This document shows, piece by piece, positions 1 to 6,367 of a DNA stretch of 13,078 nt. The first letter of the stretch is position 1. Every line of letters begins with the position of its first letter. The DNA comes from UBA6183 sp041302975 (GTDB taxonomy: Bacteria; Bacteroidota; Bacteroidia; UKL13-3): NCBI GenBank assembly GCA_041302975.1, contig JBFYQC010000066.1:1-13078 (forward strand). Direction: 5' to 3'. The translations under genes and the position numbers were made by a program. Under the pieces are notes generated by a model, which searched no databases, was not told the DNA's origin, and saw only the letters and a program-made list of their open reading frames with translations.

Positions 1-287
1 ATCCTATATCAACTAAAAATTTTGAATTTAATTTTAATAGAGCTGCCGGGGACAATTTTAAAATTAAAGACAATAAAATAGTTGTTACAGTGCCAATTCC
101 TGCCAATGTAAAAATTATGAAAAAAGACCAGTTAGACTGGGATAATTATATTGCCATTTTAGGTATGCTTCAAACAATTAGACTTTCTACCGATTTTGAC
201 TATATTGAGCCTACACAAAAGGAGTGCCACAAGCTATTAACCTTATTACGCAACTACCTAATAAAGCATGATGCTTTAGGGGAATAA
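1..287 (+). CDS. C-terminal part of an unrecognised protein (5'-truncated by window edge)
   Basis: An open frame runs from base 3 to a TAA at 285-287 with no in-frame stop, so about 94 C-terminal residues of a longer protein are visible. The GTG at 90 is probably internal, because the residues before it (PISTKNFEFNF, then an alternating-hydrophobic stretch IVVTVPIP) read as ordinary protein. The first half looks like beta strands. The last 60 residues look helical and end in a charged tail (LIKHDALGE). There is no membrane segment and no C-terminal sorting signal, so it is probably cytoplasmic or periplasmic. I do not recognise the family. It ends 43 bp before the next gene on the same strand, which would allow co-transcription, but an inverted repeat lies between them. 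Confidence 0.7.
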   Translation, partial: PISTKNFEFNFNRAAGDNFKIKDNKIVVTVPIPANVKIMKKDQLDWDNYIAILGMLQTIRLSTDFDYIEPTQKECHKLLTLLRNYLIKHDALGE

Positions 288-299
288 TCAACCACATTT

Positions 300-327
300 A
301 GTATTTTTAAGTACACTTAAAAATACT
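300..327. repeat. 28-nt perfect inverted repeat abutting the start codon of the GH16 fusion gene
   Basis: The arms AGTATTTTTAAGT (300-312) and ACTTAAAAATACT (315-327) are exact reverse complements separated by AC. Only GTT separates the right arm from the ATG at 331. The stem has just two G:C pairs per arm and no downstream T-run outside it, so it does not look like a standard intrinsic terminator for the upstream gene. As RNA it would cover the ribosome-binding region. As DNA it could be a dimeric regulator's operator. The function is not known from the sequence. Confidence 0.75.
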
Positions 328-330
328 GTT

Positions 331-3300
331 ATGCGTTTACGAGTAATTGCCATTTTACTTAGCGTTATACCATTTGGACAAATATGGTCGCAGGCTCCCG
401 CTTTAATTAAAGAATACAAAAAGGTGTTTGTAACGTATCCGTTTTCGGATCCGGATCCAATAGCTTCACAAACAGCCATTTATCCATATTATAGGTTTGA
501 TGGCTTTACCAATAAGCCCGTTAACAAAACATGGACGGTTGTAGAACTAGAAAACGATTATATCAAAGTTGTAATCCTTCCTGAAATTGGCGGTAAAATT
601 TGGACCGCTATTGATAAAACGACCGGCAAAGAATTTTTATATAATAATAAGGTTATTAAGTTCAGGGATATTGCCATGCGCGGACCTTGGACTAGTGGTG
701 GCCTCGAAGCCAATTATGGAATTATAGGTCATACGCCCAATTGTGCTACACCCGTAGATTATAGCACTAAAAATAATATGGATGGAAGTGTAAGTTGTTT
801 TATTGGTGTGTTAGATTTATTAACTAGAACCAATTGGCAGATAGAAATTAACTTACCTAAAAACAAAGCATACTTTACCACGAATTCTATTTGGAATAAT
901 AATACGAGCATTGGTCAACCCTACTACCATTGGATGAACGCAGGCATAAAAACAAAGGGGAATCTCGAATTTATTTATCCAGGAACAAATTATATTGGGC
1001 ATGGCGGCGAGTATGCATCATGGCCAATCAATGAAGACAATGGCAAGCGTATCAATTTCTATGAAGAAAATAATTTTGGCACGTATAAATCATACCATGT
1101 CATTGGTAAACAAACTGATTTTTTTGGTGCTTATTGGCATGATGATAATTATGGCATGGTACGCTATGCACCTTACGATAATAAAGCAGGAAAAAAGATT
1201 TGGATTTGGGGCCTTTCGCGTCAGGGTATGATTTGGGAAAAAATACTTACAGATACTGATGGACAGTACGCCGAAATACAATCTGGACGCCTCTTTAATC
1301 AAAATGCGCAAAACAGCAGCTTTACGCCATTTAAACACCTATCATTTACTCCACATGGCACTGACACATGGAAAGAATATTGGTATCCAGTTAATAAAAC
1401 AAATGGTATTGTTGTTGCAGGTGAATTTGCTGCCCTCAACGTAAAAATAGAAAATGGATTTTTGAAATGGTACTGCTCTCCTGTAGCATTTTTTAATGAT
1501 ACACTAGAAATCCATATAGATGGTAAGCCACTAGTAAAAAAAGCAATCAGTGCAAAGCCACTTCAAACAATTATTGACTCTATTAAAATTGGATTTGGAA
1601 AAAATGATCTATCAGTTTCATTAAAAAAACAACAACTCACTTGGAAAAGTGATCCCAATTTTAATGTGCTTTCTAGACCACTCGAAACGCCTACAAAATT
1701 TGAATGGAATAGCGCAGAAGGGCTTGTGATTCAGGGGAAAGAATTAATGGATCAAAAAATGTTTTCAGAAGCTGAAATCAAATTAAATGAAGCACTTGCA
1801 AAAGAGCCCTATCATTTAATGGGCCTGGTAAAACTAGCTGAACTATACATCAGAAATGGAGAAGATCAAAAAGCGTTTGACATTTCCAAAACTGCCATTT
1901 CTGTAGATGCACACCATGGTGCAGCAAATTATTATTATGGATTAAGTGCTGCTCGTATAAATAAAGAGGCAGACGCCATTGATGGATTTAGCATAGCAAC
2001 AATGACTGTCGAATACAAATCAGCAGCTTTAACAGAACTTGCAAAAATTCATGCACAACACAAAAGATGGGAAAAAGTACTAACATACGCGTCACAAGCA
2101 ATTGATTTTAATAGATATAATGCAGGCGCTGTTGCACTTCTAATTGTTGCTAATAGACAATTAGGTAATTCTTCAAATGCAAAACAGCTCATTGCACAAC
2201 TTGAAAAAGAGCAACCTTTAAATTTGCATGTGAAATGGTTTAATAATAAACTTGGATTCAAAAATGAATTACCAGAAGAGTCTATTTTAGAACTCGCTTC
2301 ATTTTACGGAGATATAAAACTTGAATCGGAAGTAGCTAAAATATTAGAAGCACTCCCAAACCATCCTCTCGCTATTTATTGGAAAGCCTATTTACAAAGG
2401 TCCAATAGTAATCGTGCAAATGAATTACTAAATAAAGCAAACATTGCTTCTACAACACTGATATTCCCATTTAGAACTTCATGTATTCCCATTTTACAAT
2501 GGGCTGCTCAAAACAGCAGAAGCTGGAAACCAAATTATTATTTAGCCTTGTTACTACATGATAAAAATAAAAAAGCAGCAGCATTGGAAATGTTAACAGC
2601 ATTAGGTTCAACGCCTACCGATGCTCATGTTTACGGACTTCGAGCACAATGGAACACGACCAACTTAATTACAAAAGAAGAGGATCTACAAAAAGCCATC
2701 TCATTAGACCCAAATGGGTGGAGATACCATAAGCTGCTTACACAACTGTACATTCAAAATAAAGACTATGAAAAAGCACTTGCTATCGTAGAAAAGTTCA
2801 AGCAATCAAATAGTCAAGAAAATTTTATCATGGATATGCTACTGGCGAAATCCTTGCTACTCAATAAAAAATACAAAGAATGTGATAAGTTACTTTCAAC
2901 TATGGAAGTGATTCCATTTGAAGGCTCTACCGATGGAAGGGCTTTGTATTGGGAAGCAAAAATGATGCAAGGTGTTGCTGCACTAAAAGATAAAAACTAC
3001 ACGAGTGCTATTCAATTTATTCATGAAGCGCAGGAATGGCCAGAAAATTTAGGTGCCGGTAAGCCCTATGAAGCAGATATAGACAACCGTCTAGAACAGT
3101 ACCTACAATCTATGTGCTTAAGCGCATTGCATCAATCTGACAGTGCGCAAGCATTGCTCAAAAAAATTACCGCCTTTAAACCTGGTATTTATAACACCAT
3201 AAGAAATTTTCAGCCAGCCAATCATTTAATTACCAAGTGGGCCTACAATGATTTGCATGAAAACTTTGATTCGAATGAATGGATGCAAACTCAAATAAAT

Positions 3301-4239
3301 AAATATCCTCAATTTAAAGAAACGTTTAACTGGGTTTTAAGCAAGGCCAATAATAGTGGAGAAATTAGCAACAGCGCTGAAGATCCATGGATGCGTGTGA
3401 TACAAGAAGTAATAAACTTAAAGCACTCCAATAAAAATGATGGATATATTTTTATACAAAAACCAGAAAGAAGAAATGAACAAACTAACTGGGAGTTGGT
3501 ATGGGAAGATAATTTCAATAAAGGTTATTTAGATACAACACGTTGGAGTAAAATTGGTTTATTTTCTACACCAAAATGGAAAATGCCCAAAGAAAAATGG
3601 AGAGACAATACGGGCTGTTTTAGATATATCACTGACACCGATGATCGTGTTGTACAATTTGACGCAGAAAATATTTTATTAAGAGGTATCGTAAATAATG
3701 ATACCATCAATGGCGATCCTAGACCCATGCTAACCGGCGGAATTTATAGTTACAATAAATTTGCATTTCAATATGGACGCATCGAAGTGCGAGCGAAATT
3801 AGATCCTGCGCATGGTGCATGGCCTGCCATTTGGATGCTTTCCGAAAAAGATATTTATCCAAATCAAAACAATGGAGAAATGGATATTATGGAAAGGTTA
3901 AACCATGATAGTTTTGCTTATCAAACAACACACAATCATGCTACTATCACATTAAAACAAGAAACGCCTAAAAAATATAATACCGGAAAAATTGACCCGA
4001 CCGGTTATAACACCTATAGCGTAAGTTGGTACCCCGATAAATTAGTGTACGCCATTAATGGCATTGAAACCATTACCTATCCTAAAATTGCAGATGGTAA
4101 TACGTATCAATGGCCTTTTGACCAACCCTTTTACTTAATTATTGATCAGCAATTAGAAGGTAGCTGGCCTGGTAAAGTCACCAATTTAAAAGAGCTCCCG
4201 ATAAACATGACAGTTGATTGGGTAAGGTTATACCAATAA
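331..4239 (+). CDS. Exported DUF5107 - TPR - glycoside hydrolase family 16 fusion protein
   Basis: This is a 1302-residue protein with a signal peptide (MRLR, then a hydrophobic core; cleavage near residue 20-22, IWS-QAP). The signal peptide supports the ATG at 331, and the next in-frame ATG is far inside. Residues about 30-440 match the DUF5107 type, with ILPEIGGKIW at 82-91 and GGLEANYG...GHTP at 123-136; this resembles the galactose-mutarotase-like beta fold of carbohydrate-active proteins. Residues about 460-1010 are TPR-like helical pairs and include the PENLGAGKP signature (904-912) that I associate with DUF5107/TPR proteins. Residues about 1054-1302 are a GH16 beta-jelly-roll domain: WELVWEDNF at the start, GEMDIMERL at 1182-1190 with predicted nucleophile E1183, D1185 and acid/base E1188, and VDWVRLY at the end. 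It probably cleaves a beta-1,3- or mixed-linkage glucan in the periplasm or at the surface; the substrate is inferred. No T9SS tail or SusC/D pair is visible. Confidence 0.93.
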   Translation: MRLRVIAILLSVIPFGQIWSQAPALIKEYKKVFVTYPFSDPDPIASQTAIYPYYRFDGFTNKPVNKTWTVVELENDYIKVVILPEIGGKIWTAIDKTTGKEFLYNNKVIKFRDIAMRGPWTSGGLEANYGIIGHTPNCATPVDYSTKNNMDGSVSCFIGVLDLLTRTNWQIEINLPKNKAYFTTNSIWNNNTSIGQPYYHWMNAGIKTKGNLEFIYPGTNYIGHGGEYASWPINEDNGKRINFYEENNFGTYKSYHVIGKQTDFFGAYWHDDNYGMVRYAPYDNKAGKKIWIWGLSRQGMIWEKILTDTDGQYAEIQSGRLFNQNAQNSSFTPFKHLSFTPHGTDTWKEYWYPVNKTNGIVVAGEFAALNVKIENGFLKWYCSPVAFFNDTLEIHIDGKPLVKKAISAKPLQTIIDSIKIGFGKNDLSVSLKKQQLTWKSDPNFNVLSRPLETPTKFEWNSAEGLVIQGKELMDQKMFSEAEIKLNEALAKEPYHLMGLVKLAELYIRNGEDQKAFDISKTAISVDAHHGAANYYYGLSAARINKEADAIDGFSIATMTVEYKSAALTELAKIHAQHKRWEKVLTYASQAIDFNRYNAGAVALLIVANRQLGNSSNAKQLIAQLEKEQPLNLHVKWFNNKLGFKNELPEESILELASFYGDIKLESEVAKILEALPNHPLAIYWKAYLQRSNSNRANELLNKANIASTTLIFPFRTSCIPILQWAAQNSRSWKPNYYLALLLHDKNKKAAALEMLTALGSTPTDAHVYGLRAQWNTTNLITKEEDLQKAISLDPNGWRYHKLLTQLYIQNKDYEKALAIVEKFKQSNSQENFIMDMLLAKSLLLNKKYKECDKLLSTMEVIPFEGSTDGRALYWEAKMMQGVAALKDKNYTSAIQFIHEAQEWPENLGAGKPYEADIDNRLEQYLQSMCLSALHQSDSAQALLKKITAFKPGIYNTIRNFQPANHLITKWAYNDLHENFDSNEWMQTQINKYPQFKETFNWVLSKANNSGEISNSAEDPWMRVIQEVINLKHSNKNDGYIFIQKPERRNEQTNWELVWEDNFNKGYLDTTRWSKIGLFSTPKWKMPKEKWRDNTGCFRYITDTDDRVVQFDAENILLRGIVNNDTINGDPRPMLTGGIYSYNKFAFQYGRIEVRAKLDPAHGAWPAIWMLSEKDIYPNQNNGEMDIMERLNHDSFAYQTTHNHATITLKQETPKKYNTGKIDPTGYNTYSVSWYPDKLVYAINGIETITYPKIADGNTYQWPFDQPFYLIIDQQLEGSWPGKVTNLKELPINMTVDWVRLYQ

Positions 4240-4268
4240 AAAGCCTCCCAATTGGGAGGCTTTTTATT
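4235..4268. terminator. Bidirectional intrinsic terminator between converging genes
   Basis: A 34-nt perfect palindrome is centred between 4251 and 4252. Its GC-rich core, GCCTCCC...GGGAGGC, is flanked by A5 on the left and T5 on the right, so each strand has a stem followed by a U-run. It contains the TAA stop of the GH16 gene (4237-4239) and the first base pairs of the TAA stop of the porin gene (4267-4269, - strand). It should end transcripts from both sides. Confidence 0.95.
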
Positions 4269-5478
4269 AGAAGTTTATTTGCGCTTGTATTCTTAAAAGG
4301 CTACCCTTTTGTAAATTATTTTTTAGCTTAAAGTCTTCGAATCTTCTATTTGAAATAGTATACATCGTAACTAGTTCAAAATTTTTATGTGGCTGCCATT
4401 CTATTCCCACTTCAAACTCCTTTACCTCATAAGCCCTAGCATCTAATTCGTGCTTTTTACCGCCGTTATAATACTGATACCTGCTAAAAGGTATGATTAC
4501 TTGTTTGCCAACATTTTTCTTGAAAGAAGCCGTTATATAACCACCTCTTAAGTTCGTTACTTCAATAGAGTCAGTGAGTTTATTAAATTGAGGACCTCTA
4601 CCAATATTGTATTCTGCCTGTATTCCAAAAGGTTTTGGATATAGTATAAATGATGCGGCTACCCTTTCATCAGTATAGCCTTTGGTTTTATTTATTTTCA
4701 CATTGGTACTTAATTGGTCGGCGGTTAAAACATATTCTCCTTTATACGCCTGAATACTAGTTTCAATAATTTGATTTTTAATTTCAAACGGATAGGATAA
4801 ACGAACAACAGCGTGTGCTTTATTGTTGGCTTCTGGCCTGTTTGCTGTTTGGCCATTGTATAAACCAAACGCAAAAACACCATAGTCGCCCGAACCTTTT
4901 AAACCATCACTTACCAAACTAGAAAACAACTTTCGTGTTTTAGCGGGTGCCCAATAAAAGAATGCCCCTAAATCTCTTTCATTTGAAACCGAGCTATTTA
5001 ATGCATCATTTCTATCTAATGGCAATCTATTCTGACTAGACTGCATATTTTCAAAACCAAAAGGCACTTTACTTTGCCCCACTCTTATTCTATATTCATT
5101 ATTAGCCGTCAATCCGATATCTGCATACGCATCGCGTATTTGAGCAAAATTACCAGCTGTTGAAGAAGGACTACTCGCTAAATCTGGTTGTATATAAAAA
5201 TAAACTCGCTCATTTACCTGACCACTAAATATCATACGTGCTCGACGAATAAAAAATCCACCATTCTCACCCCAACTTTTATCACATTGGTCACATTTCA
5301 AGAGTGGATTTGTCTCTAATAGACGGTTATACCTAACCTGTAAATAACCCCTCAACTGAATCGACTCAAACCATTGTTTGGGTGCAGGCTTTGTTTGTGC
5401 TGCTAAATTATTACTGGCTAGAACTAGTACAAAAGCAACAAGGATAGTGGCTTTAAACATAGATTTGGTAGATGTCAT
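4267..5478 (-). CDS. Phosphate-selective porin, OprO/OprP family
   Basis: This 403-residue outer-membrane beta-barrel protein would carry phosphate or other anions across the outer membrane. It has an N-terminal signal peptide with cleavage near residue 27-28 (NLAAQ). The barrel starts at IQLRGYLQVRYN (40-51) and contains FFIRRARMIFSGQV (75-88), typical of the porin O/P family, then alternating amphipathic strands to a terminal Phe (QAQINF), the usual barrel-assembly end. Met7 (5460) is an alternative start; both fit the signal peptide. The only two cysteines form CDQC (62-65). The gene is divergent from the DUF47-PiT operon, and PHO-box-like repeats lie 55-83 bp upstream of its start. This supports a phosphate role, because family members also carry polyphosphate or other anions. 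The shared terminator lies at its 3' end. Confidence 0.9.
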   Translation of the reverse strand: MTSTKSMFKATILVAFVLVLASNNLAAQTKPAPKQWFESIQLRGYLQVRYNRLLETNPLLKCDQCDKSWGENGGFFIRRARMIFSGQVNERVYFYIQPDLASSPSSTAGNFAQIRDAYADIGLTANNEYRIRVGQSKVPFGFENMQSSQNRLPLDRNDALNSSVSNERDLGAFFYWAPAKTRKLFSSLVSDGLKGSGDYGVFAFGLYNGQTANRPEANNKAHAVVRLSYPFEIKNQIIETSIQAYKGEYVLTADQLSTNVKINKTKGYTDERVAASFILYPKPFGIQAEYNIGRGPQFNKLTDSIEVTNLRGGYITASFKKNVGKQVIIPFSRYQYYNGGKKHELDARAYEVKEFEVGIEWQPHKNFELVTMYTISNRRFEDFKLKNNLQKGSLLRIQAQINF

Positions 5479-5505
5479 GTATTATCTTTTTGTTAACTAC
5501 AGACG

Positions 5506-5532
5506 CAAAATTGTAAATCCTATATTAACAAA
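5506..5532 (-). promoter_or_regulatory. Candidate promoter of the porin gene
   Basis: Read on the - strand, a CAATTTTG element (5513-5506) differs at one base from the Bacteroidota -7 consensus TAnnTTTG. A TTTG (5532-5529) lies upstream with a 15-nt spacer, shorter than the usual 17-23. The PHO-box-like repeats begin directly upstream, which suits an activator replacing a weak -33 element. The expected transcript start would be about 20 nt before the ATG. Confidence 0.4.
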
Positions 5533-5561
5533 TTGTTACCCGAATGTTACGGAATTGTTAC
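5533..5561. promoter_or_regulatory. PHO-box-like array: three 7-bp direct repeats at 11-bp spacing
   Basis: TTGTTAC (5533-5539), ATGTTAC (5544-5550) and TTGTTAC (5555-5561) are separated by 4-bp spacers (CCGA, GGAA), giving an exact 11-bp period. This is the PhoB box layout (7-bp repeats plus 4 bp). TTGTTAC differs at one base from TTGTCAC, a variant found in E. coli PHO boxes. On the - strand the repeats read GTAACA, close to the B. subtilis PhoP hexamer TTAACA. A partial repeat in register, TTGTAAA, lies at 5511-5517. The array lies between phosphate-porin and phosphate-transporter genes. Binding by a PhoB-like regulator is inferred. Confidence 0.75.
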
Positions 5562-5616
5562 CAAGTGGTCTGAGGATGGTAAAAAATATTTTAACACATT
5601 GAATATCAGACACTTA

Positions 5617-5628
5617 TGTTAATTAACA
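5617..5628. repeat. 12-bp perfect palindrome upstream of the DUF47-PiT operon
   Basis: TGTTAATTAACA is self-complementary and lies 19 bp before the TTG of the candidate rightward promoter. Its half-site TGTTAA resembles the TGTTAC core of the nearby array, but it is not in the same 11-bp register. It may be an operator or chance in AT-rich DNA. Confidence 0.35.
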
Positions 5629-5646
5629 ATTTGATAATATTGCTAA

Positions 5647-5678
5647 TTGAGGGTGGGCACTAGATTTTCTCACCTTTG
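5647..5678 (+). promoter_or_regulatory. Candidate promoter of the DUF47-PiT operon
   Basis: TTG (5647-5649), a 21-nt spacer, and CACCTTTG (5671-5678) fit the Bacteroidota pattern TTG-N17-23-TAnnTTTG with one mismatch. A start about 7 nt downstream would leave a leader of roughly 24 nt before the ATG at 5709. The leader is A-rich and has no Shine-Dalgarno motif. The PHO-box-like array lies about 110 bp upstream of the -7 element. Confidence 0.45.
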
Positions 5679-5708
5679 ATATGTTATTTGTAAACAAAAA
5701 AATCAATC

Positions 5709-6356
5709 ATGGACTTTAATTCTATTTTCAAAGTATTCCTTCCAAAAGACCGCGTATTTTATCAATTATTTGAAGAAGTAGCGGAACATGTTCACCAAAT
5801 GGGTATCAAGCTCAAAGAAATGGTTAACGAAGCTGATGCGGATAAAAGAGCAAGTATTTTAGCACAAATAGAAACATTAGAACATACCAACGACGATTTA
5901 ACCCATAATATTTTTACAGAACTAGGTAGAAACTTTATTACTCCATTTGATAGAGAAGACATTCACTATTTAGCTACCTCACTAGATGATATTGCAGATT
6001 ATATTTATGCTTCTGCAAAAAAGATCAATTTTTATAAAATCAATCCGAACGATTTAGGTATTCATAAATTAACAGAGCTTATTTTACAAGGAACCATAGA
6101 AACTAAAAAAGCGGTTTTGGGCCTTCGTGATATGAAAAATATCAAAGGCATGACAGATGCAATGATCAAAGTTAACAGCATCGAAAATCAAGCAGATGAC
6201 GTTTTTGATATGAGTATCGAAAAATTATTTGAACAAGAAAATGATTTTAAAACTATTATCAAAAAGAGAGAGATTTATCAAGTATTAGAAATTGCTACTG
6301 ATAAAATCGAAGACGTTTCTAACGTAATTGAATCGATTATTATCAAGTACGCTTAA
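5709..6356 (+). CDS. DUF47 (PhoU-like) family protein, partner of PiT transporter
   Basis: This is a 215-residue, all-helical cytoplasmic protein of the DUF47/PhoU-divergent family, at the usual family length. The start IFKVFLPKDRVFYQLFEEVAE and the motif TPFDREDIHYLATSLDDIADYI (positions 78-99, key residues D81, E83, D84, D93, D94 and D97) are typical; the acidic clusters in PhoU-like proteins bind metal. Such proteins are encoded beside PiT transporters and are thought to control or assist phosphate import. Here the PiT gene starts 11 bp downstream, so the two are very probably co-transcribed and translationally coupled. The start at 5709 is supported by the conserved N-terminus beginning at MDFNSIF. 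There is no signal peptide or membrane segment. Confidence 0.92.
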   Translation: MDFNSIFKVFLPKDRVFYQLFEEVAEHVHQMGIKLKEMVNEADADKRASILAQIETLEHTNDDLTHNIFTELGRNFITPFDREDIHYLATSLDDIADYIYASAKKINFYKINPNDLGIHKLTELILQGTIETKKAVLGLRDMKNIKGMTDAMIKVNSIENQADDVFDMSIEKLFEQENDFKTIIKKREIYQVLEIATDKIEDVSNVIESIIIKYA

Positions 6357-6367
6357 TCCACATTATA

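Noticed and set aside
262..278. Short hairpin TAAAGCAT-G-ATGCTTTA near the end of the first gene
   Set aside because: It lies inside coding sequence, has a 1-nt centre and no T-run; it does not support a terminator.
90..287. Reading the first gene as a complete 65-residue protein starting at GTG 90
   Set aside because: The same frame stays open to the window edge with protein-like sequence before the GTG, so it is more likely the end of a longer gene.
1090..1338. Open frames on either strand inside the GH16 fusion gene
   Set aside because: They overlap a well-supported coding frame, show no family features, and are low-complexity shadows.
331..4239. Polysaccharide utilisation locus
   Set aside because: No SusC/SusD pair, ECF sigma or hybrid sensor is present in the window; a single GH16 fusion is not enough.
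5378..5602. A + strand frame of 74 codons overlapping the porin start and the intergenic region
   Set aside because: It runs through the antisense of the signal peptide and through the PHO-like repeats; no protein features are visible.
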